Origin: Carallia brachiata
Taxonomy: Eukaryota; Streptophyta; Magnoliopsida; Malpighiales; Rhizophoraceae
Direction of reading: 5' to 3'
DNA: 64,000 nt
Assembly: GCA_021464245.1 (NCBI GenBank)
Contig: JADCRB010000067.1
Coordinates: forward strand, 4,316,974 to 4,380,973
The position numbers were made by a program, and so were the translations under genes. The number at the start of each line of letters is the position of its first letter. The first letter of the stretch is position 1. The notes below the pieces were generated by a model. The model saw only the letters and a program-made list of their open reading frames with translations, made no database searches and was not told the DNA's origin. Positions 1 through 11,325 of the stretch are shown here, piece by piece.

Positions 1-93
1 TTACCTTTCTGATTGTGTAGATGCTTGGAATTTTTTAATAGCCTGATGGTCTAATGACTTGTTGCTTTGGTTTATGTTTTTGTTCCCCCTCAG

Positions 94-179
94 AATACTT
101 TGCAACATTGATGGGTTTTCAAGTGAGTGCTTTTGCTGTTACTTTAGGAATGATAGTATTGGAGATCATTGCTTTATAA
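94..179 (+). CDS. Possible terminal exon of a gene entering from the left
   Basis: A pyrimidine-rich tract ending in CCCCCTCAG (to base 93) looks like a good 3' splice site. After it, with two bases completing a split codon, a frame stays open for 27 codons to TAA at 177-179. The peptide is strongly hydrophobic and ends in MIVLEIIAL, as in the last membrane segment of a membrane protein. The following several hundred bases are T-rich and resemble a 3' UTR. I do not recognise the family, and the rest of the gene would lie left of the window. It could also be a chance open frame behind a chance splice motif. Confidence 0.4.
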
Positions 180-730
180 TTGAAAACTAAATTCCTAACT
201 TTTGCTTAGTTGATTTTGCTAATGAATAGAATTCTCTTTGCTGAAAATCTTCAACCTTTGAGACTTACGGAACATGATGGTGGACATCTTTTTTGGTTGG
301 GCAATTTGAAGTGTTATGAAGGCACTTCAATATAAGCACATGCTACAAATGAAACAACTATGGTTTAGGAAACAAGATGTGAAAGCAAAGAATCGTTAGG
401 GCATGGTGAAATGACCTTTTTTTTCTTAATTTTTTTCCTTGAATATGTCAAAATATCATAGAACGTTCAAACTTTACTTAAAGAAACAGACTCTGATAAG
501 TTGCTTAGTCAGCTTTGGCAACCTTATTCTATTAAAAGTTGCCCTTTCGACATTTGAGAAGCTTTGGATTTTTTTTTTTTTTTTCTGGATCAGAGAAGCT
601 TTGGAATTTTAATTGTTTGGCATATGCACAGAGCCTAATCTGCCATCAGTTTTTTTTTTTTTTTGGACGAAAAAAAATTTCACAGCCTATAGTGTATATA
701 AGACTTCCTTTATTCTCCATTGCATCTCTT
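180..730. other. Gene-free AT-rich stretch, possible 3' UTR and flank
   Basis: This stretch is T-rich with several poly(T) runs near 418-435, 570-585 and 650-665. No coding region can be supported. Its left part may be the 3' UTR of the gene suggested at 94-179. Confidence 0.4.
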
Positions 731-1888
731 AGGTGTGTTTGGGATTGATAAAAAGTGAATAGAAAAGAAAATGAATAGAAAACAGTATAGTGACGATCAT
801 GTTATGATTAATAAAAAATAATGATTAAAAAGTTGTAAAAAAGAAAATGAATAGTAATTTGTGAGAGAAAAAGTAAAAGTTAATTGTTTGGATTGATAGA
901 AAATGAATAGAAAAGAAAAATGAATAAAAATAGTTTACTTTCATTTTCTTTTAGCATAAAGGTTAATTTTGTCTAAAATTTACGACTATTTGTTGATTTT
1001 TATCCATAATATTTTTTTTAAAAAAATCGGTACAAAAAGTTTTTTCTGTCACACAATTATACTTAACTGTTAATTTTTTCATCAATTATGCTGACGTGAC
1101 AGTTAACAGAGTGTCACGTCAGTAAAGTTGATGATGTGGCAGCTACCATGTCAGCGAAGTTGATGCTATGATCCCTATCACGTCAGTGCAATGATGACGT
1201 GGCATGTGCCACGTTATCTTAATCGATAACATGATATTTTTTAATTTTTTAAAAATTTATAGAGAGATTTTTAAAATATGTTGATATTTAATTAAAAATG
1301 AACTCAATTTAATCTTCCAAAAAAAATTGAGTTTAATAAAATTTAAAAAAAAGAAATTAATTTAAAATTAATTTTATTTAATAAGGTTGAAACCTTTTAA
1401 ATCAAAACTCTTCTAAAATTAATTTTACTTAATAAAATAAAAAATTTTCAAATTCAAAACCATTTAGACAATAACTATTTTTATTTTAAATTTTTTATTA
1501 AATTGAGTAATTTTTTTGTTAGAAAATTAAATTGGATTCATTTTTATTAAATGTCAACATATTTTACATTTTTTTTTAGATTTTTGAAAACTAAAAAATA
1601 TCACGTTATCAACTTGAGATGACACGATACCTGATTGTGCACAACTTTGCTAACGTGGCGTTCCGTTAGTTGTCATGTCAGTATAATTGACAAAAATTAA
1701 CTACCATGTCAGTATAATTGACGGAAAAATTAATGGTTGGGTATAATTGTGTGACAGAAAAAAAATTTTATACCGATTTTCACAAAAAAAACGTTATGGA
1801 TAAAAATCAACAAACAGTCATAAATTTTAGACAAAATTAATCTTTATACTTTTTTTTTTCTTTTTCCTTTCCTTTGCACCAAACATAT
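731..1888. mobile_element. MITE-like element with GTGTTTGG / CCAAACA ends, split by a foldback element
   Basis: The left arm begins near GTGTGTTTGGGATTGA and carries AAAATGAATAGAAAA-type repeats. The right arm ends in CACCAAACATA. The two parts are separated by the foldback element at 954-1849. A related sequence without that insertion lies at about 32896-33135. Ends are approximate and no target duplication was established. Confidence 0.5.
954..1849. mobile_element. Foldback element with long terminal inverted repeats (MULE-MITE type)
   Basis: The left end (GCATAAAGGTTAATTTTGTC) and the reverse complement of the right end (GTATAAAGATTAATTTTGTC) match for well over 100 bp. Shared stretches include GTTGATTTTTATCCATAA and CTGTCACACAATTATAC. 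The interior holds repeated TGACGTGACAGTTAAC-like motifs. No coding capacity is seen. Flanking T-rich decamers (944-953 and 1850-1859) agree at 8 of 10 positions and may be the target duplication of a Mutator-like insertion. Long arms with 9-10 bp duplications are typical of MULE-derived elements; the family call is inference. Confidence 0.65.
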
Positions 1889-3384
1889 GCATATAAGAAA
1901 GAAAAAAAAAAAGTTAAAATTTTCATTAGATAAAGCTGAATTGTAAGAGTCCTAACATGCAATAAGCCCATCCGGTGTTAGTATCGGTAACAGAAATTTT
2001 ATGTAATCTAACCTGTAGCAACTTTTACAAGAGGGTATGTGCTTCTCAAAAATTGTTTCGTATGATTTTATCATAGCCGAAGTAATTGTGCGTAGTCAAC
2101 AGTTATCATTATTTTAATGAGTAGATTAAAAGAAAGTAGATTGACAAAAGCCATAGTATTCATGTTTTAAACTCTAATATAATCCTCTGCAAGGATCTCA
2201 ATCTAATTGGATAATTGATAATTCCGTGAGATATAGATAATGTTGGAAAAAAAATTTATGAATGACATTAATATTGCTTAAAATCTTGTTGAAATCAGGT
2301 GGAAATGGATTTAAATTAATGAACACCATTACATAGTAATATTTTTCGAGCAAAATGATACGTACAATAAAACAATAAAGTAATTGTCATACGTCCAACT
2401 AAATTTATTTGTCGGACTAAATGAAATGTGATTAGTCTGAGTTTTCTCTTTGCTTTGTTCCTTTATAATTTTTCTCTAAATTAATATTGCTCAAAATCTC
2501 ACACTTCATTTGTTGTTAAACCATTCTCTCCAATTCAATTTGACCAAAAGAAAATACACAAATATTTGTTTTTCGTCACCTTACATAATAGTGGGAAAAA
2601 AATGAATGAGACTCGTGAAAGTTTGAAGGAGAATCTCTTGTTAAAACTCACTGGAGAAGCACATTTCAAAATGGAATCTGAAGAGGAGGTTTATGAAAAG
2701 AGACGTGGTTTTTTTTTTTTTTCCCTTGCTCCATGAATACTCAAAAAGGCCTAAAAAAATAAAGAGCCATTACATGTGCTGGGGCCGAAACTTTGTCCCG
2801 TCGTATCCCGACAATTACTTAATGTTATATTAAATATATTTAATATTATTTTAAAATTAGTGTATTCTGAAAAAATTTTCAGAAATTTATTTTTTCCCAC
2901 TAATTCTGCGTCCAAGTCGGGACAAGTCCTGGCCAAGAACATTTATTCAAAAAAATATTGCCCATAAAAAGAAAGGAAAAAGACAACCAAATAATGTACA
3001 TGAATTGCACGTTTTATTCTCTAGATAAAAAAAACCCCCTTTCCATTGATAAAACAGATTGTTTTTATGCCCCCACACATGAGCATGCTTTAATTAATCA
3101 AAGGGATAAATTAATTAACAACTCCCAGAAAAAGAAAATAATAGGAAATTGATTGGCAACTCCCTTAACCACCTAAACTTAGTAATCATCTAAACCCAAA
3201 CATACACGCCAATAAAGTGAAATGTTTTAGTTTAGGATTAAATAATTGGAGCATCCATAGTTCTTAATGATAATTTGTTAAAAATTTTATACGCACTCGA
3301 GTTTTTCTTTTTCACATACTCACGTAAAGTTTCATCCTGTATTATTGTCATCCTATAATTATAATTGATGTATAGTTATAATTT
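1889..3384. other. Intergenic AT-rich stretch, no gene seen
   Basis: No coding region is supported. The only structure noted is the small inverted-repeat element at 2783-2934. Confidence 0.5.
2783..2934. mobile_element. Short MITE-like inverted repeat
   Basis: The end GGCCGAAACTTTGTCCCG is matched imperfectly by the reverse complement of CGGGACAAGTCCTGGCC about 150 bp away, with an AT-rich interior. The small open frames read across it on both strands are by-products of the symmetry. Its transposon class is unknown. Confidence 0.4.
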
Positions 3385-4250
3385 AGGGGTGTACATCAAA
3401 CCACTCAATCTGTCCAATCAACCCAATCCGACCAAAACTAAACTAAAACTACTAAAATCGCTTCGAATGGATTGGTTATAGTTTGTAATTTAAGTAAATC
3501 GCATTCCACAGTTTGATTTCGATTTTAGAGATCTAAAAATCACTGAAAATCGAACCAACCGTCATTATTATCAATGTCCAGATTTATTTTATGAGTATTT
3601 AGTATTTTATTTTTATGAGTTACAAAAAGAAGTTGATTTTTTTTTTTTTGACATAGCAAAAAGAGAAGTTGAATTATATTTATTGGAACATCGTAATGAC
3701 ATTACTTTTTCAATTCATAGGCTGTTTGTCTCCAGGTAACTTGATCCTATTTAGATTTTAGAAGGAAAGTAGTGCTCATCAGCATTGCATTGATAAGAAG
3801 CCTAGGATATGATGAAAGTAAAAAGCGTGTTAAAGGTAATTGGGAAGACATGTTTAATCTTCTTGAATAATTGATCAACATTGTCAACTCCCCCTTAATC
3901 TTCTGGAGTGTTTGAAGTCCTTCCACTCCCATTCTAGTTAGTAATTATATATTTTTTCGCCCAATTATCTATCCTTTGGCCAAACCATTTGCATTTGCTG
4001 GTAATCGAGCATATTGAGGAGGCAAGCTAATGACTTATACTGCATCTAGTGACACTTAATAAATTAAGTTCAAGGGTAATATGGTTCAAACCGTCAAACC
4101 GATCAAATCAACCCACAACTGCTAACGACGGTTTGATTGGTTTCACTTTTTATTAGTTTAGTTGTGATTTTAAAAATTTTCAAACCAACAACAACGATTT
4201 GGTTTGAATGTAAAAAATAAACTGCTCCAAACCGACCTGCGTACACCCCT
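3385..4250. mobile_element. hAT-like non-autonomous element with AGGGGTGTACA ends
   Basis: It starts AGGGGTGTACATC and ends GCGTACACCCCT, giving terminal inverted repeats of about 11 bp. Subterminal regions on both sides are rich in AAACCG/CGGTTT-type motifs in opposite orientations, as in many plant hAT MITE families that begin with this sequence. A clean 8-bp target duplication was not found, so the copy is probably old. The interior has no convincing coding frame. Confidence 0.55.
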
Positions 4251-4337
4251 AATTATAAATATTATTGAAACACTGGTTTGTATAGTCTAATTAATTATTA
4301 AGTATTATGTTTAAGTGAGGGGTTAAAAATTTAAATT

Positions 4338-4377
<40 letters not shown>

Positions 4378-5140
4378 GCAGACACCCACACACATGAAAA
4401 ACGCGTTCACATACCTTAAAAAAAAATAATGATATTGAACGCGTTCAACATCATCTCACATTCCTTTGTTTCACATGAAGAAAACACGCGTTTACCTAAT
4501 TTCATGAAGCCTTAATGTATTACCGTATTCAATTATTAAATTTAAGAAGAATAACTTATGTTTTAATGAAGTACCAAACAAGAGTTAGATGAAAACATGT
4601 AAAAATAAAATAAAAAAAAAAGTTAGTTATATGAATATGTAGAAGACATACAATTTATTTAACGATATTTAATAATTTATTTTTTTTAAAAAAAATAATA
4701 TATAATTTATAATTCAATAGTTCATATTACTACGTGTACACTACATATGTGCCTTACAACTAAAATAAAATATGCATACAAGTAAAATAAAATATACATA
4801 CAACAATAAAAAATGTTGTGTACACATTATATTTTTATTATACACATCATAATTTTTTTTTAAAAGAAAAACCTATAAAACCCATCACCCATTTTTCTCC
4901 CAAACTCATTTTCTCGTCCTCCAGCGGGGCTATACAAATAATATATTTTTATTGAACCATGCCATACAAACAATATACCTTTTTTGACAACATGATATAC
5001 AAATAATATTATGTCGTCATTCTCCCAAAATAAATTATTGCAGCACTTAAAACATGTGATTTTTAAACCCAAAGCCCCACTTGAACAACAGCGAAACTTC
5101 TAAGAAATGCCAAAAAGCTTTAAAGAAATTAAACAAAACG
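4251..5140. other. AT-rich upstream region of the ERF gene
   Basis: No gene is seen. It contains a TA microsatellite (4340-4372) and low-complexity AT sequence. Confidence 0.5.
4340..4372. repeat. (TA)n microsatellite
   Basis: About 16 uninterrupted TA units are followed by a short CA-rich tail. Confidence 0.9.
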
Positions 5141-5202
5141 CACGTGAGATTCTGTCAAAATCAAAGGTCCTCTTCCAGAACACACGTCCCAAACTATAAA
5201 TA
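5141..5202 (+). promoter_or_regulatory. ERF core promoter: G-box and TATA box
   Basis: A palindromic CACGTG (5141-5146) lies about 50 bp upstream of TATAAATA (5195-5202), which is about 120 bp before the ERF start codon. A GTCAA W-box core in reverse orientation lies between them. A G-box close to the TATA box would fit a stress- or hormone-responsive gene. The regulatory role is inferred from motifs only. Confidence 0.5.
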
Positions 5203-5321
5203 TCCGTACCCTCTTCTTCATTAATTCACTGTTATTTTTGAGTTCACTTCAACAACACTAACAAAATTCTCTGATCCAATTTTGGCAAATAAATTTTTTT
5301 TGAATTTAACCAAAAAAAAAA

Positions 5322-6020
5322 ATGTACGGTCAAAACCTCTCAGAGTCCGATTTTGTGCTTTTAGAATCAATCCGACAGCATCTACTCGGGGACGATCTGC
5401 CGGAGGTTATCACCGCCGGCGACGTGCCGGCCAACGGCCGAAGTCATTGCTTTGACAGCCTCTTGTTGACGCAGAACTGGAGCGATCTCCTTCTGCTAGT
5501 TCAAAACTTTACTGAAACGGCGTCGTGTGGAGGCGTTGGACTTGAAGATCAATCGAGTCAACTCGATAACGTAACCGCCGCGGTTAGCCATGAACACGAG
5601 AAAAAGGATGCGATTGGAAAACACGCGCCGCCGAGTGGAAGGCATTACATGGGAGTGAGGAGGAGGCCGTGGGGGAAGTATGCGGCGGAGATTCGGGATC
5701 CTAAGAAAAACGGCGCGAGAGTTTGGCTGGGGACGTACGAGACGCCGGAGGACGCGGCTCTAGCCTATGACCGAGCTGCTTTTAAGCTGCGTGGCTCAAA
5801 AGCGAAACTTAACTTTCCGCATTTGATCGGCTCCACCGAGTATGAGCCGATTAGAGTGTCTAACAAGCGCAGCTCCTCGCCAGAGCCGTCTTTCTCGTCT
5901 ACGGCATCATCGTCCTTGGAAATGGATAGTGAGTCAGCAACGCCGATATCCAAGAAGAGAAAAATTGGTGGAGGATTTCAATTGACATTTGGCAGCCCAT
6001 CATTGGTGACTGAATTGTAA
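5322..6020 (+). CDS. AP2/ERF transcription factor, group IX (ERF2/ERF13-like)
   Basis: This intronless gene encodes 232 residues with one AP2/ERF DNA-binding domain at about residues 108-170. The signature stretches [19 protein letters not shown] and [19 protein letters not shown] are intact. One AP2 domain puts it in the ERF subfamily; the N-terminal [16 protein letters not shown] segment and the overall layout resemble group IXa factors such as Arabidopsis ERF2 and ERF13. Such factors bind GCC-box promoters in the nucleus in ethylene, jasmonate and defence responses. A basic KKRK at 211-214 near the C-terminus is a likely nuclear signal, preceded by a serine-rich linker. The start ATG follows an A-rich leader and is the first in frame. 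It is locally GC-rich against AT-rich flanks, as expected for an intact gene. The exact orthologue is not resolved. Confidence 0.95.
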   Translation: MYGQNLSESDFVLLESIRQHLLGDDLPEVITAGDVPANGRSHCFDSLLLTQNWSDLLLLVQNFTETASCGGVGLEDQSSQLDNVTAAVSHEHEKKDAIGKHAPPSGRHYMGVRRRPWGKYAAEIRDPKKNGARVWLGTYETPEDAALAYDRAAFKLRGSKAKLNFPHLIGSTEYEPIRVSNKRSSSPEPSFSSTASSSLEMDSESATPISKKRKIGGGFQLTFGSPSLVTEL

Positions 6021-7069
6021 ATATTCTTTTTTAAAATGCCAAAAATGTCCAAACTTTTGTTTTTGTTCAAAGTATCGAAATCTTTTGCAAGATTTGAGTT
6101 CTCGTATGATTCTGATTATAATTAGAGTCAATTAATTAAAAAAATTTCAACCAAAGAAAACAAAAGAAAAGGTAGATAACTTCACAGGAATAAATCAATC
6201 AGAACTAAATTAAAGGAATTACATTTAAAGCATTTTCACCAATCCCAATCTTTAATTTTGATTGTGATAAAAAAAGACTTATTTCAAATTCAACAGCACT
6301 TTAGTAGAAGATTCACCTTACGAGGATAAATTAAATGAGGCTTTTAATATATAAAAACTGATTCTAACTTACAAACTTAATAACTATCATACCTACAATC
6401 AATCTATTTTCTTCTAATCAAAAAGAAATTAATCATACATAAATCCATTGTAAATATTTTATTAATGTACTGTAACATAACAAATTTTGTAGTTTTGACA
6501 ATCAACCTTTAAGAGCCTATTAAATCAATTAATAAAAATTAGTTAAAACTACATTATTTTGTAATTACACGACCTTGATCATATTTTCACGTACGATATG
6601 AAATATAGCTTGAACATTTACTGAAAGTTCATTTTCAAAATATACAACATATTTTTACAATTTTTGTTAAAAAAAAGTTAATAATCATAAAACAGAGTAA
6701 TTTTGGCTTAAACCGTCAAAATTAGAAAAAGCATGAGAATTTAATGTCTGAATCTAAACCATGGCGAAATAAACAACAAAACAAGCAAAGTACAGCAAAT
6801 TTTAATGCATTTAACCTTTAATATTATTATAATTCTTCAAAAAAAAATCTTTATTATTATTACTACTAAGTTGATAAGAACTAAAAATAAAAAAATACAT
6901 TTTGCACGTTGCCGAGTTGCCTGTAGTTCAAAGATGTCAGACGTCAGCCATACTTCCACGCATAAAAAAACGAAGACGACGATGTTTCCTATGCTCTCGA
7001 ATTATTTGACTACCATGATGCATCTTTCAAAGCGTGTGATAATTTTATAGTCGAGAAGATTAAAAAATA
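6021..7069. other. Intergenic AT-rich stretch, no gene seen
   Basis: The sequence after the ERF stop has no supported coding region, RNA gene or clear repeat. Short open frames here are not conserved-looking. Confidence 0.5.
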
Positions 7070-7650
7070 AGTTATTATAACAAAAAACACTATTTTTATA
7101 TTTTTTTTATAAATTTAACAGTATTTTTAAATATTAATAAATTTAAAATAATTTAATTATTTTCATATAAATATAACACAACCTTTAATAAGTAATAAAT
7201 TTAATACAATTCAATTATTTTTAATAAATTTAATATACTGTCAGTTAAAAATAATTGAATTTTCAGTATGCATACAAGCACATATGACATTTAGTCGTTT
7301 TAAACTGTACTAAATTTTAATGTTCAATTATTTTTTAATAAATTTACCACATATTCAGTTAAAAATAATTGAATCTCCAGTATGCACATATGACATTTGA
7401 AAGTTTTAAACTGTACTAGATTTAAACATAAATGTGTTATATGTGTATACTAAAAGATTCAGTTATTTTTAACTGACAGTGTACTAAATTTGTTAAAAAA
7501 ATAATTAAAATATATTAAATTTATTAATTATTAAAAGTTATGTTGTATTTATAAGAAAATAAATAAATTATACTAAATTTGTTAATTTTTAAAAATGGTA
7601 CTACATTTGTAAAAAAATATAAAGGTAGTACTATTTTTTGATAACAACCC
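7070..7650. mobile_element. 581-bp inverted-repeat element (MITE, possibly MULE-derived)
   Basis: The left and right halves are reverse complements over most of their length. An example is ACTGTCAGTTAAAAATAA near 7238 against the reverse complement of the segment near 7460. Flanking TTAAAAAATA (7060-7069) and TTAAAAAAAG (7651-7660) may be a diverged 10-bp target duplication. There is no coding capacity. Confidence 0.6.
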
Positions 7651-7660
7651 TTAAAAAAAG

Positions 7661-9272
7661 AGAAAATTTATGTAGTACACAAATAAGTAATTATAAAATT
7701 GATATGAAAAATTTAAATAATTAAAGTTTAAAAAGTATATTAAATTTTTTAAAAAATAAATCATTAAATTAATTTCATACATTTTATTGCACTAAACATA
7801 TTTATCTAATCTTACTTAAAAAAGAAGTGGCATGCGGTAAGGTGTCTAAAAAGACGTGTCATGCGGTAAGGTGTCCAATTGAAGCCTATTAAGGTCCTTT
7901 TCCTGCTAAAAAGGAAGACGCTTGGAAACTATAGTCTGAGTAATTGTTCGGTTTAAGGGCTAATGACTTTAGCAGTTTTGCTATTGAAGTTACTTGATAA
8001 TTGGAAAAAAATATGATAGCCAATATCTGAATATAAATAGATAAAACTGGTAGCTGATAATTGAAAGTAAAATTATTTGGCAAAACTAACTGATAGTTAT
8101 TGTTGTTAAAAGTGTAAATTGACATAAAGGATATGATTTTATATTTATTTTATGTACAACGAAGTCCTTTTTATATTATTATAGCTATTTTTTTAATCTC
8201 TATGATTGAATGTCTTAATTAGAATTAACAAAGCAAAAATAAAAAATAAAAAATTTTGTTTAAAGACATTATGCACATTAAAAGATGCTCGTGTATAACT
8301 TAGTATAAATCTTTTTAATGTGTAATTTTGCTTTTACCGTAATGATTTATTAAATGATATTAAAAAAAGTGCAGGAAATTTCATAATAAGAGCTTTGTAC
8401 ATGTGTGTAGATCTGGTTTTATTGTACCAAAAAATTCAGATTCTTAGATGATATGGTAATTGTTGTGAGGTGTTCATATCACCACCGATTATTATAATTT
8501 AGTAGTTAGAATATTTATTTTTATCATAAATCATGGGTTCAAATCTTAAAAATAGAAAATGTTAGCAGCTTAAAAATCAAGTTTATGAATTCAATCAAAA
8601 CAAACGAAGATGATACTCTAATTTAATGTACTAATGTGTGAGTTATCATTGGGATTGTGTAACTTTGTTCTTTTTGAGACGAGAAAAAACTAAATGTTTG
8701 AATAACCCAAAGTTCACTACATGCAACTATTTATTAATAGACAACAGTAATATACTAGCACTAAGATTAGCATTATATTAAGTATATATTATCAATAATT
8801 ACTTTTACCTTATATTTTAAAAATTAAACATATTATAAATTTATCATTGAAGAGTATTAATACGTTAATTTTTTTATTAGTGATTATTAAAAAAAAAAAA
8901 AAAAGGTAAAAGTGACTCTCACTAATATATTCGTTATACTAATGATAGCTGAACAAGAGGGCGAGAGAAAAATGGAAGAATTCCAGGATGAGAGATAAAT
9001 AGAAGTAAAACTGATGTGCATAGACTTTGCGGAACAAGCATAATTCTTTTTAAGAAAACATAACATGCCCAAGATTAATGTGTGATAAACCATTAAAAAA
9101 TGTTCGAAAAAAACTACTCGAGCCAGCAATCTTTCCGAGGGATAGGGGTCCTTATTGGAGCTGCTCCAATCAGGGTGCCCCCAGACCGAGAGCAGCATTC
9201 GATCCGGGCACCTAAAGGCCAAAAAACTATGCTTCTTTTTCTCCCCGTCACGCCTCCGTCGGACTTGATGGT
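7661..9272. other. Intergenic region; 3' flank of the MAPKK-like gene at its right end
   Basis: Mostly AT-rich. A direct repeat of a GTGTC/ATGCGGTAAGGTGTC motif occurs near 7830-7876. Bases about 9120-9270 are more GC-rich, contain two hairpin-forming repeats (see the entry at 9154-9212), and may be the 3' UTR of the minus-strand kinase-like gene. No other gene is supported. Confidence 0.45.
9154..9212. repeat. Two adjacent short inverted repeats in a GC-rich block
   Basis: ATTGGAGC-T-GCTCCAAT (9154-9170) is a perfect 8-bp stem with a one-base loop. It is followed by GGTGCCC (9174-9180) and GGGCACC (9206-9212). The block lies 60-120 bp past the stop codon of the minus-strand kinase-like gene. 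It could be transcript structure or a transposon relic. Confidence 0.6.
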
Positions 9273-10576
9273 TCAATGGCTCATTTGGTTTTGAAGAATA
9301 AAGGGGTGGTGCAGCAACTGCACGGCGCTCCACCGCCTGGCTGCGTCTTTCTGCAAGCAGCACGAGACAAAGTTGCGAAACTCTCCCGACGCAGTGGGCC
9401 GCGCCTCCGGTGGTGGCGACACGCATATTGCTTCCATCAAACTCGCCCAATCACCGTGTCTCTCCACCGCCATCGGAAATCCGCCCAAGTGAATCTCCAA
9501 CAAACTCAGCCCAAAGCTCCAGATATCCCCGGCAAACCCATCGTAGATTGATCCGTAAATATCAGTGCTTATCCTCTCAGGGCTCACATATCCCATGTAA
9601 CTCACCGGCTCGACCGGCTCCGCTGTTAGCTCCAATATTCTTTCCGGACCTTGTACACGTCAATTCAAATTAACTATTTAGATTAGTCGTTAATTATTAT
9701 TGGAGTAAAAGTTTAATTATGTGATGTATCAATTAATTTATTATATAAAGACGTAATATTTATACTAGAGTCTCGTTATGTAAATATATATGTAAATACA
9801 TAATAAATGTAAAGAAATTGATTAATTAATTTATATAATCAAATGATTAATATTTATAATAAAAAATTAATAAAAAAATATATTTATTTTTGTTACCATA
9901 CTCATGGCTAACAGCACAGTTAGTTGAGTCCTACACGCTTATTCCGTCTGTCTAAATTTTTCCGTTTATGTTATTGTGTGTGCTTACCGAAACCTGCAAC
10001 CTTGACGCTGTTCTGTGAGCTGTCAAACCAAAGATTGGCCGGCTTTATGTGGCGATGGACCATGCGTTGACTGTGCAGGTAGGCGATGGCGGACAGGATT
10101 TGGTGCGCGATATTCGATAGCAGGGACTCATCGGTGATGCAGATCCCGGAGAGGGAGCCGCCGTCAACGAAATCAAGGAGTAGCTGGATTTCGCCGTCGT
10201 TATCATCCAACAAGCCATGGCATTTGACGATGTTTGGGTGGTTGAGGCCTCGCATGATGTCCATCTCGCGGCGGAGGATCTGGCGGTGCATGACGGGATC
10301 CGCTACGTTGACCGTGATCACCTTCAGAGCATAAAAGCAGCCCGTAGATCGCTGCTTCACTTTGTACACAACAACGTAGCCATCCCGCCTGGTTATTGTG
10401 CTGACTCGATCAAGTTCTGAGAAGTCAAAGTTGGGAATTTCTTTTTCTTTTTGTTCATTCTTGCTCTTGGGAGCGGACTGCTGGGAAAGTTGCTGCTCAA
10501 AATTGAGATCACGGCCGGTAATGACCAAGCTAAGGGCACGACGAGGAGGACGACTCGGCCGGCTAGTTTGACTCAT
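9273..10576 (-). CDS. MAPK kinase group D-like protein lacking catalytic motifs (candidate pseudokinase)
   Basis: Exons are 9988-10576 and 9273-9649, joined over an intron with G|GTAAGC donor and ACAAG acceptor, giving 321 residues, close to the family's usual length. The best match in layout is the MKK7/MKK9/MKK10 group: an N-terminal basic-hydrophobic docking-like site ([11 protein letters not shown], residues 8-18), ALKVI with the ATP-binding Lys (about 85), HPNIVKCH, and C-terminal [14 protein letters not shown]. Key positions have changed: the Gly-rich loop reads [12 protein letters not shown] reads HRH (about 174-176) and DFG reads GFG (195-197). The activation loop keeps SPER but lacks a clear S/T-x5-S/T pair. 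The intron falls in the glycine codon of GFG; Arabidopsis group D genes are intronless. The open frame argues for a translated pseudokinase; an early-stage pseudogene is the alternative. Confidence 0.8.
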
Positions 10577-11325
10577 TGAAATGGGCTGTGTGTGTTGATG
10601 AGTTGAGAAGAGGGCTCGGAATCGGATGTCTACGTAAATGGCGGAGATGCCTTGGAATTGATATACTCAGCGGTAGCACCCAAAAGTCAGCAGTATTGCA
10701 TTAAGGAATCAGAGCTGTTAATACAAATATATGACCGCTCAACTAAGAAAATTTTCGAGATTCATTCAAGGTCTCTTTAATAGATGACAACACAATCGTA
10801 AACACGTAATAGATACGCAGTAATTTCAACTATTAAATCGTAAAAGATATATTGAATTTAAAAAATATTAAAAAATATAAAAACAGATAAATTATTAGAT
10901 GTTAAATTAATTACGTACTTTTAATGTATGCACTATCCGTGTTCACACATCCTGAGACAAGAAGACAACCAAGCTTTCAGGATGGAAGATAAATACTGTC
11001 ATATTAAGTACCAATCGTCGTCACAAATTTAAGGGAAACATCAAAGAGCAAAATGATCGGGAATCACATTCTCAAGTTCTTCTGGACCCAGGAAAAACTT
11101 TTAGCCGCACCACCAAATTTGGTACTGTTCTTGCTAACTCAATAGGAATAAAAATAAGTTCAAGACAAGGTAACAATTCCCAAATCATGTCTAGAGCGAC
11201 AATGCCGGAGGCAAGCATCATAGTCCTCAAAGCCAATGTAATCTTCTGGTTGCCATGCCATGAACAAAAACTACGGCAAGTTGCCTCAAAAGCCATCAAA
11301 TGAGTTACATCATCTAGCTATAGGT
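10577..11325. other. Spacer between the MAPKK-like start and the CSN7 3' end
   Basis: Both neighbours are on the minus strand, so this holds the upstream region of the MAPKK-like gene and the CSN7 3' UTR. No further coding region is supported. Confidence 0.5.

Noticed and set aside
8887..9450. 187-codon minus-strand frame overlapping the MAPKK-like second exon
   Set aside because: It is out of frame with the kinase domain and has no recognisable content.
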